A DNA stretch of 64,000 nt from Streptomyces sp. LX-29 (GTDB taxonomy: Bacteria; Actinomycetota; Actinomycetes; Streptomycetales; Streptomycetaceae). The position numbers and the translations under genes were made by a program. This document shows positions 46,379 through 54,860 of this stretch, in pieces; the stretch's first letter is position 1, and each line of letters begins with the position of its first letter. The DNA lies in assembly GCF_029541745.1 (NCBI RefSeq), contig NZ_CP089746.1, forward strand, positions 2,480,001 through 2,544,000. Direction: 5' to 3'. Under the pieces are notes generated by a model, which saw only the letters and a program-made list of their open reading frames with translations, was not told the DNA's origin and ran no database searches.

Positions 46379-47332
46379 ATGACCGCAAGCACCACCCGCC
46401 GCTCATCCGGGGCTCACAGGCGACTTGCCTCGGTCGGAGCGACAGCGGTCATCGGCGCCCTGCTGCTGACCGGTTGCGGCGACCAGCGCGACAAGCCGGG
46501 CCAGGTGGACTCCACCAACAAGGCCCCGCTCTTCGGCATGCTGCCCAAGGACATCCAGAGCGCCGGCGCGATCGAGGTCGGTTCCGACATCAACTACCCG
46601 CCGGTCGAGTTCCGCAAAGACGGCAAAGTCATGGGCATCGACCCGGACCTCGCCGAGGCGATGGGCAAGCAGCTCGGCGTGGAGATGAAGTTCTCCAACG
46701 CCACCTTCGACACCCTCCTCACCGGCATGAAGGCCGGCCGCTACGACATCGCGATGTCCGCGATGACGGACAACAAGAGCCGCCAGGAGGGCACGGACCC
46801 GGAGACCGGCAAGAAGGTCGGTGAGGGCGTCGACTTCGTCGACTACATCACCGCCGGCGTCTCGATCTACACCCGCAAGGGCGACGACCAGGGCATCAAG
46901 GACTGGGAGGACCTCTGCGGCAAGACCATCGTGGTCCAGCGCGGCACCGTCTCGCACGACCTGGCCAAGAGCCAGTCGAAGAAGTGCGAGGACGACGACG
47001 AGAAGAAGATCAAGATCGAGTCGTTCGCCAACGACACCGAGGCCCAGACCCGGCTGCGCGGCGGCGGCGCGGACGCCGGGTCCAGCGACTTCCCGGTCGC
47101 CGCCTACGCGGTGAAGACCTCCGGCGGCGGCGACGACTTCGAGATCGTCGGCGAGCAGGTCGAGGCGGCCCCGTACGGCATCGCGGTGAGCAAGGACGAC
47201 GCCCAGCTGCGTGACGCCCTCAAGGCCGCGCTCGACGCGATCATCCGCACCGGCGAATACGAGAAGATCCTCAGCAAGTGGGGCGTCGCCGACGGCGCGG
47301 TCACCGAGGCCAACATCAACAGCGGCAAGTGA
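46379..47332 (+). CDS. Amino-acid ABC transporter substrate-binding lipoprotein
   Basis: The 317-aa lipoprotein has a signal ending in the lipobox LLTGC (Cys33). The mature part has SBP family 3 motifs: IEVGSDINYPPVEFRKDGKVMGIDPDLAEAMGKQLG (in part), FDTLLTGMKAGRYDIAMSAMTDNKSRQEG and a DFVDYITAG strand. It binds a polar or acidic amino acid such as glutamate outside the cell. It is first of an operon with a permease and an ATPase. GGAGG lies 9 nt before the ATG. Confidence 0.93.
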   Translation: MTASTTRRSSGAHRRLASVGATAVIGALLLTGCGDQRDKPGQVDSTNKAPLFGMLPKDIQSAGAIEVGSDINYPPVEFRKDGKVMGIDPDLAEAMGKQLGVEMKFSNATFDTLLTGMKAGRYDIAMSAMTDNKSRQEGTDPETGKKVGEGVDFVDYITAGVSIYTRKGDDQGIKDWEDLCGKTIVVQRGTVSHDLAKSQSKKCEDDDEKKIKIESFANDTEAQTRLRGGGADAGSSDFPVAAYAVKTSGGGDDFEIVGEQVEAAPYGIAVSKDDAQLRDALKAALDAIIRTGEYEKILSKWGVADGAVTEANINSGK

Positions 47333-47371
47333 TCCCGACCGCTCCCCACTTTCCGCTGAAAGGCAATTTCC

Positions 47372-48304
47372 GTGAGTGTTGACATCGAGAAGTCGGAGCC
47401 GCAGGATGCTCCGCCGCCCGCCCCGGAGGACATGAAGGCCATTCCGGTCCGTCATTACGGCCGTTGGGTCTCCGCATTCGTGGTGCTCGGGCTGCTGGCG
47501 GCGCTGGTTTACGCCTTCTCCCAGGGCAAGGTCAACTGGGGCGCGATCCCCGACAACTTCTTCAACGACCAGGTTCTCGAAGGTGTCGGGAAGACCATCT
47601 GGATCACCATCGCCTCGATGGTGCTCGGTGTGGTCCTGGGCGTCATCCTCGCCGTCATGCGGCTGTCGAAGAACCCGGTGACCTCGGCCATCGCCTGGGG
47701 TTACATCTGGTTCTTCCGCGGCACCCCGGTCTATGTGCAGCTGCTGCTCTGGTTCAACCTGGGCCTGATCTTCGAATACATCAACCTGGGCCCGATCTAC
47801 CAGGACGAGTGGTCGGACTTCATGACCCCGTTCCTGGCCGCGCTGCTCGGCCTCGGCCTGAACGAGGCCGCGTACATGGCGGAGATCTGCCGCGCCGGTC
47901 TGCAGGCGGTCGACGAGGGCCAGACCGAGGCCGCGCACGCGCTCGGCATGAGCCACACCAAGACGCTGCGCCGCGTGGTGCTGCCGCAGGCGATGCGCGT
48001 GATCGTGCCGCCGACCGGCAACGAGTTCATCAACATGCTCAAGACGAGCTCGCTGGTGATCGCCGTGACCTACTGGGACCTGCTGCAGGCGGCCCAGAAC
48101 CTGGGCCAGATCACCGGTGCCCCGGGCGAGATGCTCTTCCTCGCCGCGGCCTGGTACCTGATCCTGACCTCGGTCCTCAGCGTGGGCCAGTACTACCTTG
48201 AGAGGTACTACGCCAAGGGCGCCACCAGGAACCTGCCGCCCACCCCGATGCAGCGCATCCGTCGCCAGTTCTCGTCCCGTCGCCCCTCTGGAGGTGCCGC
48301 ATGA
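47372..48304 (+). CDS. Amino-acid ABC transporter permease
   Basis: The 310-aa membrane protein has about five helices and the HisMQ-type signature ([31 protein letters not shown], then [26 protein letters not shown], the EAA loop for ATPase contact). It starts at GTG, 39 bp after the binding protein gene, and overlaps the ATPase gene by 4 bp. Being the only permease gene, it probably forms a homodimer. Confidence 0.95.
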   Translation: MSVDIEKSEPQDAPPPAPEDMKAIPVRHYGRWVSAFVVLGLLAALVYAFSQGKVNWGAIPDNFFNDQVLEGVGKTIWITIASMVLGVVLGVILAVMRLSKNPVTSAIAWGYIWFFRGTPVYVQLLLWFNLGLIFEYINLGPIYQDEWSDFMTPFLAALLGLGLNEAAYMAEICRAGLQAVDEGQTEAAHALGMSHTKTLRRVVLPQAMRVIVPPTGNEFINMLKTSSLVIAVTYWDLLQAAQNLGQITGAPGEMLFLAAAWYLILTSVLSVGQYYLERYYAKGATRNLPPTPMQRIRRQFSSRRPSGGAA

Positions 48305-49062
48305 CCGCCATGGTGAAGGCCGAAGGCGTCCACAAGTCCTACGGCGCGGTCCAGGTCCTCAAGGGCATCGACCTCGAGGTCGCCCCGCGTGAGGTGTTCT
48401 GCCTGATCGGCCCGTCCGGCTCCGGGAAGTCCACCTTCCTGCGCTGCATCAACCACCTGGAGAAGATCAACTCCGGGCGGCTGTACGTCGACGGCGACCT
48501 GGTGGGCTACCGCCAGCAGGGCAACAAGCTCTACGAGCTCAAGGACCGCGAGGTCGCCGCCAAGCGCCGCGACATCGGCATGGTCTTCCAGCGCTTCAAC
48601 CTCTTCCCGCACATGACGGCGCTGGAGAACGTCATGGAGGCGCCCGTACAGGTCAAGGGCGAGTCCAAGGCGGTGGCGCGGGAGCGCGCGCAGAAGCTGC
48701 TGGACCGGGTCGGGCTGGGCACCAAGGGGGGCAACTACCCCTCGCAGCTCTCCGGCGGCCAGCAGCAGCGGGTCGCGATCGCCCGGGCGCTGGCCATGGA
48801 GCCCAAGCTGATGCTCTTCGACGAGCCCACCTCCGCGCTCGACCCGGAGCTGGTCGGCGATGTGCTCGACGTGATGCGCGGGCTGGCCGAGGACGGCATG
48901 ACGATGGTCGTCGTCACGCACGAGATGGGCTTCGCCCGCGAGGTCGGCGACTCCGTCGTCTTCATGGACAACGGCGTGGTGGTCGAGTCGGGCAACCCGC
49001 GTGACGTGCTGACCAACCCGCAGCACGAGAGGACGAAGTCGTTCCTGTCGAAGGTCCTTTAA
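48301..49062 (+). CDS. Amino-acid ABC transporter ATP-binding protein
   Basis: The 253-aa ATPase has Walker [11 protein letters not shown]-loop in [10 protein letters not shown], signature LSGGQQQR, Walker [13 protein letters not shown] and H-loop VVTHEM. It energises the import system with the permease encoded upstream (ATGA overlap). A strong terminator follows. Confidence 0.96.
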   Translation: MTAMVKAEGVHKSYGAVQVLKGIDLEVAPREVFCLIGPSGSGKSTFLRCINHLEKINSGRLYVDGDLVGYRQQGNKLYELKDREVAAKRRDIGMVFQRFNLFPHMTALENVMEAPVQVKGESKAVARERAQKLLDRVGLGTKGGNYPSQLSGGQQQRVAIARALAMEPKLMLFDEPTSALDPELVGDVLDVMRGLAEDGMTMVVVTHEMGFAREVGDSVVFMDNGVVVESGNPRDVLTNPQHERTKSFLSKVL

Positions 49063-49073
49063 GCAGACGCCGG

Positions 49074-49103
49074 GGGCGGTGCGGACATCGGTCCGCACCG
49101 CCC
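49074..49103 (+). terminator. Terminator of the ABC transporter operon
   Basis: GGGCGGTGCGGAC-atcg-GTCCGCACCGCCC, a perfect 13-bp stem with a 4-nt loop, 11 bp beyond the ATPase stop. Confidence 0.85.
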
Positions 49104-49178
49104 TCGCGGCATCGCCGGAACAGCGCCGGTCCCTCCGTAGGCCGCCCCTCCGTCGGCGGCCGGGACACCGCGGGCCGG

Positions 49179-49961
49179 CTACTTCAGCGCCAGCACCAGC
49201 CCGTCGGTGACCGAGCACCACACGGGCCGCGCCTCGTCGAAGCCGGCCTCGCGCAGCGCGGCCGCGTGCCAGGCGGGCGGGTACATCGGGTCGTCGCCGT
49301 GGTCGTCGCCCGCGCTCGGATCGCCGTAGCGGGCGAAGCGCTCGGCGGTCACCTCGGCGAGCGTCGGGTCGGCCGCGAGCGCCCGCCACCAGTCGGCCCA
49401 GTCCTGCGCGCCCTCGTCCCTGGCCCGCTGTCGCGCGGCACGCCGGTAGCTCCGCTCCGCCTCGTTCAGCCGCGGGGTGGACTCGTCCGGCATGTGGTCG
49501 GCGTTGAGGAACACCCCGCCGTCGGGCAGCAGTCCGGCCAGCTGTCCGTAGAGCACCCGGAGCGCCGCACCGTCCATCCAGTGCAGGGCGGTCGCGGTGA
49601 GCACGGCGTCGTAGGAGGAGTGCGGCAGGGCCTCGGTCCACCGCGGATCCAGCAGGTCGACGGTGACGAACCGGACCCGCGGCTCCGCGGCGAAGGAGCC
49701 ACGCGCGATGGCCAGCAGCGCCGGGTCCCGGTCCACGCCGACGCTGGTGGCGCCCGGGAAGCGGCGCAGCAGTCGCGCGGAGATGGAGCCGGTGCCGCAG
49801 GCCAGGTCGAGCACCCGGGGCTCGGGGCCGACCAACGCCTCGACGGAGTCCAGCATCACCCGGAACCGCTCCTCGCGATCGGGCAGATACCACTCCTGCT
49901 GCCGGTCCCAGCTGTTCTGCCAGGCCGTCCAGTCCGGTGCGGCGGCCATGGTGTCAGCCAT
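49179..49961 (-). CDS. Class I SAM-dependent methyltransferase
   Basis: The 260-aa protein has the SAM-binding motif VLDLACGTGSISARLL, acidic VGVDRD in the next strand, DAVLTATALHWMD and LLPDGGVFLNADHM. It resembles trans-aconitate/ubiE-like small-molecule methyltransferases; the substrate is unknown. The ATG follows GGGAGG at 6 nt. It is divergent from a CGNR zinc-finger regulator which may control it. Confidence 0.85.
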   Translation of the reverse strand: MADTMAAAPDWTAWQNSWDRQQEWYLPDREERFRVMLDSVEALVGPEPRVLDLACGTGSISARLLRRFPGATSVGVDRDPALLAIARGSFAAEPRVRFVTVDLLDPRWTEALPHSSYDAVLTATALHWMDGAALRVLYGQLAGLLPDGGVFLNADHMPDESTPRLNEAERSYRRAARQRARDEGAQDWADWWRALAADPTLAEVTAERFARYGDPSAGDDHGDDPMYPPAWHAAALREAGFDEARPVWCSVTDGLVLALK

Positions 49962-49975
49962 GAAGCCTCCCTTCC

Positions 49976-50006
49976 GTAATACCCTCGTTAGCACAGCATC
50001 TATTAC
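49976..50006. promoter_or_regulatory. Inverted repeat GTAATA-N19-TATTAC
   Basis: It stands in the 76-bp gap between the divergent methyltransferase and CGNR genes. On each strand the arm reads TATTAC, which could be a -10 hexamer for each gene or an operator arm. Confidence 0.35.
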
Positions 50007-50037
50007 CGACCATAGACCGCCCTTGTAAGGACCTCAA

Positions 50038-50709
50038 GTGGAACTGGCTTATTACTCCGATCTCGCCGTGCGGCTGGTCAACACCGAGGAGACCCAGCGC
50101 GGCACCGACTCGCTGACCACGGTCGACGCCGTGCGCACCCTCGTCGGACACACCCAGTCCGCCCTGGCGCGACGCACCACCGAGGCGGACGTGACCCGGC
50201 TGCGCGCCGTCCGGGCCCGGCTGCGCGCCGTCTTCGAGGCGGCGGCCGAGGGGGATGAGGTACGGGCCGTGGACCTGCTCAACGCGCTGATGTTGGAGTT
50301 CCCGGTCAGCCCGCAGATCTCCGGGCACGAGTTCCGGGACGAGGACGGCCGCCCCAAGTGGCATATGCACATCGCCGACCACGCGACCAGCGCCGGCGCC
50401 GGCTATGCCGCGACCGCCTCCATGGGGCTCGCCTTCCAGCTCACCGAGCTGGGGGTGGACCGGCTCGGCATCTGCGAGGCGGCACCCTGCCGCAAGGTGT
50501 ATGTCGACACATCGACGAATCGTTCACGGCGCTACTGCTCCGACCGCTGCGCGACCCGGGCGAACGTCGCCGCCTACCGCGCCCGCAAGCGCCTGAACGC
50601 CGAACGGCCCGCCCCCGCCGCGCCACCCGCCCCGCGCGACCAGCGGCCGGCGGAGACCAGCCGCACCGCGGAGGGGACCCAGGACAGCGCCCCGACCACC
50701 GAGCGCTGA
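50038..50709 (+). CDS. CGNR zinc-finger (ABATE domain) regulator-like protein
   Basis: The 223-aa protein has an N-terminal ABATE-type domain and a C-terminal zinc finger of the form C-x4-C-x15-C-x3-C (ICEAAPCRKVYVD then RRYCSDRCATRANVAAYRARKR), a DNA-binding module of stress-response regulators. The tail of about 40 residues is Pro/Ala-rich and overlaps the end of the convergent sodX gene by 136 bp. It starts at GTG with AAGGA. Probably regulates the divergent methyltransferase gene (inference). Confidence 0.85.
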   Translation: MELAYYSDLAVRLVNTEETQRGTDSLTTVDAVRTLVGHTQSALARRTTEADVTRLRAVRARLRAVFEAAAEGDEVRAVDLLNALMLEFPVSPQISGHEFRDEDGRPKWHMHIADHATSAGAGYAATASMGLAFQLTELGVDRLGICEAAPCRKVYVDTSTNRSRRYCSDRCATRANVAAYRARKRLNAERPAPAAPPAPRDQRPAETSRTAEGTQDSAPTTER

Positions 50710-51071
50710 CCGCCGCGCGCCCACGGCGGCGGCCGCAGCCGCAGCCACACCCGCGCCACCACCAGGTCGTCCGGCACCATGCCGAACTCGCGGCTGTCGT
50801 TCTCCACGTACCGGTTGTCCCCCATCACCCACCAGCCGCCCTCGCGCCGCTCCACCGCGCGCTTGACGATCAGCAGGTCCTGCCGGAACGGGTGGCGCAC
50901 CACCACCACGTCGCCCGCCCGCACCACCGCGCCGTACCGCACGACGAGCTGGTCGCCCGGGCTGAGCGTCGGCACCATCGACGGGTTGTGCACCTCCGCG
51001 AGCCCGATCCGCAGCAGACCGCGGCGCTCGCGGTCCTGCTCCTGCCCGCGATCGTGCGCCTGCTCCTGCAT
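50574..51071 (-). CDS. sodX: Nickel superoxide dismutase maturation protease (S26 family)
   Basis: The 165-aa soluble signal-peptidase-like protein has the S26 serine in VHNPSMVPTLSPGDQ and the general-base Lys in LIVKRAV, then GDNRYVENDSREFG. In the SodX family it removes the short pro-peptide of SodN so that the new N-terminal His can bind nickel. It is divergent from sodN. GGAGGTG precedes the ATG. The C-terminal 45 residues are not conserved family sequence as far as I can judge, and they lie opposite the CGNR gene. Confidence 0.9.
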   Translation of the reverse strand: MQEQAHDRGQEQDRERRGLLRIGLAEVHNPSMVPTLSPGDQLVVRYGAVVRAGDVVVVRHPFRQDLLIVKRAVERREGGWWVMGDNRYVENDSREFGMVPDDLVVARVWLRLRPPPWARGGQRSVVGALSWVPSAVRLVSAGRWSRGAGGAAGAGRSAFRRLRAR

Positions 51072-51214
51072 CCCGGCACCTCCGGTCCGATCCTTCACCA
51101 GCCCCAGGCTCCCACCGGACTTTTGACCTAAGCCCCCCGGGGCACCCGAGAAAAGCCTTCCCTCACGGAGTAATCTCGCACCTGAGAAGACGATCACGAG
51201 GAAGGACAGCTTTT

Positions 51215-51610
51215 ATGCTCTCCCGCCTGTTCGCGCCCAAGGTGAAGGTCAGCGCCCACTGCGACCTTCCCTGCGGCGTCTACGACCCGGCCCAGGCCCG
51301 CATCGAGGCCGAGTCGGTCAAGGCCGTCCAGGAGAAGTACCAGGCCAACGAGGACCCGGACTTCCGTACCCGCGCCCTCATCATCAAGGAGCAGCGCGCC
51401 GAGCTCGCCAAGCACCACGTCTCGGTGCTGTGGAGCGACTACTTCAAGCCGCCGCACTTCGAGAAGTACCCCGAGCTGCACCAGCTGGTCAACGACACCC
51501 TCAAGGCCCTGAGCGCGGCCAAGGCGTCGAACGACCCGGCCACCGGCCAGAAGGCGCTGGACCTCATCGCCCGGATCGACGAGATCTTCTGGGAGACCAA
51601 GAAGGCGTGA
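51215..51610 (+). CDS. sodN: Nickel-type superoxide dismutase
   Basis: The 131-aa precursor has a 14-residue pro-peptide (MLSRLFAPKVKVSA) followed by the nickel hook HCDLPCGVYDPA. His15, Cys16 and Cys20 of the precursor become His1, Cys2 and Cys6 of the mature enzyme. The rest is the four-helix bundle of SodN, a cytoplasmic hexamer that dismutates superoxide. GAGGAAGGA precedes the ATG. In Streptomyces sodN is nickel-induced; no Nur site was identified here. A terminator follows. Confidence 0.97.
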   Translation: MLSRLFAPKVKVSAHCDLPCGVYDPAQARIEAESVKAVQEKYQANEDPDFRTRALIIKEQRAELAKHHVSVLWSDYFKPPHFEKYPELHQLVNDTLKALSAAKASNDPATGQKALDLIARIDEIFWETKKA

Positions 51611-51644
51611 GGCGCTGACGCGGCGCCACGGCGCGCGGAGCGTA

Positions 51645-51682
51645 CGAGGGCGTCCGGTCGAGCCACCGACCGGGCGCCCTCG
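51645..51682 (+). terminator. sodN terminator
   Basis: CGAGGGCGTCCGGTCG pairs with CGACCGGGCGCCCTCG (one G-T wobble) around AGCCAC, 35 bp past the sodN stop and ahead of the convergent PNPOx-like gene. Confidence 0.75.
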
Positions 51683-51717
51683 CGTATGCGCGCCGACCCG
51701 GGTGTGCGCCGTCGGGC

Positions 51718-52224
51718 TCAGAAGCGCCAGCGGGTCTGGCTGTAGGCCCCCTTGCGGAAGCCGAAGGCGGTGCTGGGAGCGACCTCGAAGACCAGCGCCG
51801 TGCCCGCGTCGTGGTGGAAGGCCCCGTCGCGCACCTCGAAGCGCCACTCACCTCCGTACTTCTCCTCGTACGCCGCCGCCACCCGGCGCAGCCGACAATC
51901 GTCGGTCACCGGCAGCGCGGCGCCCTCGACCACCAGGTCGAGCCCTTCGCGCAGCGCGTTGGCGCCGGTGGTGAGCACACAGTTGGGGTTGGCTGCCAGG
52001 TTCCCGGCCTTGCGCTCCTCGGGGCCGGTGCAGAAGAAGAGGGCGCCGTCCAGCCAGACGCACAGCAGCGGGGTGACGTGCGGGCGGCCGTCGGGGCGCA
52101 CCGTGGAGAGCCAGTACAGCTCGGCGGCCGCCAGCAGCGCGCGAGCCTCCGACCAGTCGGTGGGAACCGCGTCGGGCTCGCTGTAGCGGGGGTCCAGCTC
52201 AGTCGTCGGGCGGGGTTCGGCCAT
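51718..52224 (-). CDS. Pyridoxamine 5'-phosphate oxidase-like flavin/F420-binding protein
   Basis: The 168-aa split-barrel protein has YWLSTVRPDGRPHVTPLLCVWLDGALFF (in part), TGPEERKAGNLAANPNCVLTTG and a late FGFRKGAYSQTRWRF. This pattern is typical of FMN- or F420-dependent reductases of the PNPOx fold. No specific substrate can be given. It is convergent with sodN. Confidence 0.85.
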   Translation of the reverse strand: MAEPRPTTELDPRYSEPDAVPTDWSEARALLAAAELYWLSTVRPDGRPHVTPLLCVWLDGALFFCTGPEERKAGNLAANPNCVLTTGANALREGLDLVVEGAALPVTDDCRLRRVAAAYEEKYGGEWRFEVRDGAFHHDAGTALVFEVAPSTAFGFRKGAYSQTRWRF

Positions 52225-52242
52225 GCCCGCCTCCCTCCGGGG

Positions 52243-52596
52243 TCAGCTCTCCGGGCCGAGCCCGCCGAGCGCCTCGCCCACGGTGGGCACCGGGGCGAAG
52301 GCGTCGATGAGCCCGCTCGCCCGCAGCGTACGCAGCACCCGCCGGTCCGCGCACACCAGCCGCAGCCGTCCGCCACGCTCGCCCACCCGACGGTGGGCGC
52401 GACACAGCAGGGAGAGCCCGGAGCAGTCCACGAAGGTGGCGGGGCTCAGATCGATGACGACGGCCGGTGCCGCCGGCGCGGTGGCCAGGTCCAGTTGCCT
52501 GCCGATCTCCACGATGCCGTCGAGGTCGACCTCGCCGTGGAACTCGACCACCGTGCAGGTGCGGGTGCGGTAGGTGTGGGCATACGAGGGGGACAT
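52243..52596 (-). CDS. STAS-domain anti-sigma factor antagonist 1
   Basis: The 117-aa single STAS domain has VVEFHGEVDLDG and the phospho-site loop DLSPATFVDCSGLSLL with the conserved Ser in DCSG. Such proteins bind RsbW-like kinases in partner switching. It lies 18 bp beyond the PNPOx-like start and 280 bp from a second STAS gene on the same strand. The cognate kinase is not adjacent. GTG two codons upstream is an alternative start. Confidence 0.88.
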   Translation of the reverse strand: MSPSYAHTYRTRTCTVVEFHGEVDLDGIVEIGRQLDLATAPAAPAVVIDLSPATFVDCSGLSLLCRAHRRVGERGGRLRLVCADRRVLRTLRASGLIDAFAPVPTVGEALGGLGPES

Positions 52597-52876
52597 AGGC
52601 ACTTACCTGGGGGAACAGAGGGACATAGAGGGAAACAGCCGAGATCAGACGGGCACGGACGCGCACGCGGGGACGGACGGGCGGCATCGGCTCGCCGCCG
52701 CGCCGCGTCGCGGCCTCACCATCCGGCGGCGGCACGCGGTGGTGACGTAGCCGCGAGCGTAGGGGTGTGACCCCCGGTTACCACCGTGCAGAAACCATTT
52801 TCATGCGGTCGAAAGCACACGGTCGAGTGATGTGAAGAGTCAGGTATTGACACTCACTCAGGGGTGCTGTTCACCT

Positions 52877-53221
52877 TCACGCGGCGGAGGCGAGATCGTC
52901 CAGGACCTCGAACGCGCCCTCCAACCGGACGACGCGGAGCAGCTCCCGCACCCGGGTGTCGCCGATGACCAGACGCAGCCGGCCGCCACGGGCCAACACC
53001 CGGTTCCGAGCCCGACACAGCACGGACACCCCGGCGCAGTCCATGAAGGTGACCGGCCGCAGATCCAGGATCAGGTCGAGGCGCTCGGCACCGGTCAGCG
53101 CGTCCATGCGCGGCGCTAAGCCCGACGCGGCGAGGATGTCCAGCTCGCCCGAGATCTCCACCAGCGTGACCCCGCCCAGCGCCTGCTCCCGGACGCCGAT
53201 GTCGGGCCGTTCCTCGACCAT
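52877..53221 (-). CDS. STAS-domain anti-sigma factor antagonist 2
   Basis: The 114-aa STAS protein has LVEISGELDILAA and the loop DLRPVTFMDCAGVSVL, in which the usual phospho-accepting Ser is replaced: the motif reads DCAG. It may therefore be unable to be inactivated by phosphorylation at that position, unlike its neighbour (DCSG). GAGAGGGGG precedes the ATG; an in-frame ATG 48 bp upstream lacks a ribosome site. Confidence 0.85.
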   Translation of the reverse strand: MVEERPDIGVREQALGGVTLVEISGELDILAASGLAPRMDALTGAERLDLILDLRPVTFMDCAGVSVLCRARNRVLARGGRLRLVIGDTRVRELLRVVRLEGAFEVLDDLASAA

Positions 53222-53500
53222 GCCGAGCCCCCCTCTCGGGGCAGTGCCTGCAATAGGTGACATACCCATCTAACGGCACGGCACTCAATCCCAGCCCCAT
53301 AACCTGCGCCCGCCCGTGCGCCCCGGATCCGCCGCCGGCCACCCCACCGAACAGGGGGTACGCTGGAACGGACAATTCCGGCCATTGCCCGCACCGGCCT
53401 CGGCGTCCGACCAGAGCGACCCGCCGGCCCGACCCTGCGCGATGCGGCACGGCACGAGATCCCATAGGCGCACGGCTCCGCGGACAGGGGAGTGAGAGCG

Positions 53501-53752
53501 ATGGAGAACCTCGTCACGGTGATCGTGATCCTCGCGGTGATCGCCCTGGGCGCCCTGGTGATCCACCGGGCCAACACCCAGAACTCCAACCGGATCTCAG
53601 CCCTCCGCTACGACCGCTACGGGCACGCCCAGCCGGGCACCGGCGGCCCGTCCCACAGCGTCATGTACCGCCCCGAGCGCCACCACCACCGGCTCCTGGA
53701 GTGGTTCCACGCCCGCCGCCGCGCCGCCCGGGGACGTGACCGCCACACCTGA
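53501..53752 (+). CDS. Small single-pass membrane protein
   Basis: The 83-aa protein has one N-terminal membrane helix (about residues 4-22: LVTVIVILAVIALGALVIH) followed by a basic, His/Arg-rich cytoplasmic tail. No family recognised. GGGGAGTGAG precedes the ATG. Function unknown. Confidence 0.65.
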   Translation: MENLVTVIVILAVIALGALVIHRANTQNSNRISALRYDRYGHAQPGTGGPSHSVMYRPERHHHRLLEWFHARRRAARGRDRHT

Positions 53753-53835
53753 CCCGCGGCGCGTTCGCTCCGTGGGCCGCTCGGGGCATCATCCCCTGAA
53801 ACATGGGGGTTTGGGTGTGATGGCCACCCGAAACG

Positions 53836-53920
53836 TTACTCATCAGTAATTCAATTGCCTCCTTGCGTCCACTCCCGGCCGTGAACATGCCAGGCGGGCG
53901 GTGGCACTCCGGCCACCGCC
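53836..53920 (+). promoter_or_regulatory. Promoter/leader of acid phosphatase gene with inverted repeats
   Basis: TTACT-catc-AGTAA (53836-53849) is a small palindrome in an AT-rich stretch. Further down GGCGGTGGC-N6-GCCACCGCC (53897-53920) makes a perfect 9-bp hairpin about 31 bp before the ATG, either leader structure or end of the previous transcript. Confidence 0.35.
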
Positions 53921-53951
53921 GTTCCGTTGCCGGACCAAGGAGATCCCCCAC

Positions 53952-54635
53952 ATGAGCGCACGCAGCTGGGGACGCCGTCTCGGTGTCACCACGGCCGCTG
54001 TGGCCGCGACGCTGGGCATGGCCGCGACCACCACCCCCGTCGCCCACGCCGCCACCGGCTCCGCCACCCCGACGGCCACCCGGACCGTCACCGGCTCCAC
54101 CGGCACCGCCACCGCGCTGCCCACGATCAACCCCAGCGGCGTCGACTACGACACCTGGCAGCGCGATGTGAAGGCCGTCATCGACCCCGCCTTCCCCTAC
54201 GTCAAGCAGCGCACCGAGAACGCGGCGGGCCAGAAGCAGGCCATCGTCCTCGACATCGACAACACGTCGCTGGAGACGGACTTCCACCTCTTCCTGAAGT
54301 ACCCCACGCCCGCCGTGCGGCAGGTGCTGCAGCTCGCCCAGTACGCGCACGCGCGGGGCGTGGCCATCTTCTTCGTCACGGCCCGGCCGGACATCCTCGA
54401 CCTGCCCACCCGGTACAACCTGGAGAAGGTCGGCTTCCCGGTGCAGGGCCTGTACGTGCGCCACCTGCCCGACCTCTTCGACGAGAAGAGCGAGTTCAAG
54501 ACCGCCAAGCGGGCGGAGATCGAGGCCAAGGGCTACACGATCATCGCCAACATCGGCAACAACACCTCCGACCTGGTGGGCGGGCACGCCGAGCGGACGT
54601 ACAAGCTCCCCGACTACGGCGGCAAGCTGTCGTAA
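53952..54635 (+). CDS. Secreted HAD-superfamily acid phosphatase
   Basis: The 227-aa protein has a signal peptide with a twin-arginine-like start (SWGRRLG, cleaved near HAAT, about residue 33). The HAD domain shows motif I VLDIDNT, motif II FVTARPD, the Lys in KTAKRAE, and motif IV NIGNNTSDLVGG, where the usual GDxxxD reads GNNTSD. It resembles class B/plasmid-type HAD acid phosphatases that release phosphate from esters outside the cell. AAGGAG precedes the ATG. Confidence 0.88.
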   Translation: MSARSWGRRLGVTTAAVAATLGMAATTTPVAHAATGSATPTATRTVTGSTGTATALPTINPSGVDYDTWQRDVKAVIDPAFPYVKQRTENAAGQKQAIVLDIDNTSLETDFHLFLKYPTPAVRQVLQLAQYAHARGVAIFFVTARPDILDLPTRYNLEKVGFPVQGLYVRHLPDLFDEKSEFKTAKRAEIEAKGYTIIANIGNNTSDLVGGHAERTYKLPDYGGKLS

Positions 54636-54652
54636 CCCCGCGCCGGCGACCG

Positions 54653-54689
54653 TCCGGCCGGCCGCTCGCTCCCGGGCGCCGGCCGGACC
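54653..54689 (+). terminator. Acid phosphatase terminator
   Basis: GTCCGGCCGGC and GCCGGCCGGAC form a perfect 11-bp stem with a 15-nt loop, 18 bp after the stop. Confidence 0.65.
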
Positions 54690-54762
54690 CGCTCACCGGC
54701 CGTACACACCTCTTCTGACCTGCGCGAAAGGGCGAAAGCTCCAGATCTTCCGGCGGAACATT

Positions 54763-54776
54763 GGCGGATATCCGCC
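54763..54776. promoter_or_regulatory. 14-bp perfect palindrome upstream of the FabH-like gene
   Basis: GGCGGATATCCGCC, self-complementary without spacer, 85 bp before the start codon. Candidate operator; regulator unknown. Confidence 0.35.
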
Positions 54777-54860
54777 CGTCCGGCTTCCGGTCCGCCCCCA
54801 AGACTGGACCCACCGCAGGACGGGGTGCGCCGGCACCCGCATCAGAGGGGGACCCACCCG

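Noticed and set aside
53501..53752. Small membrane protein as a toxin of a type I system
   Set aside because: Single helix with basic tail fits, but there is no antisense RNA signature and the protein is longer than usual toxins.
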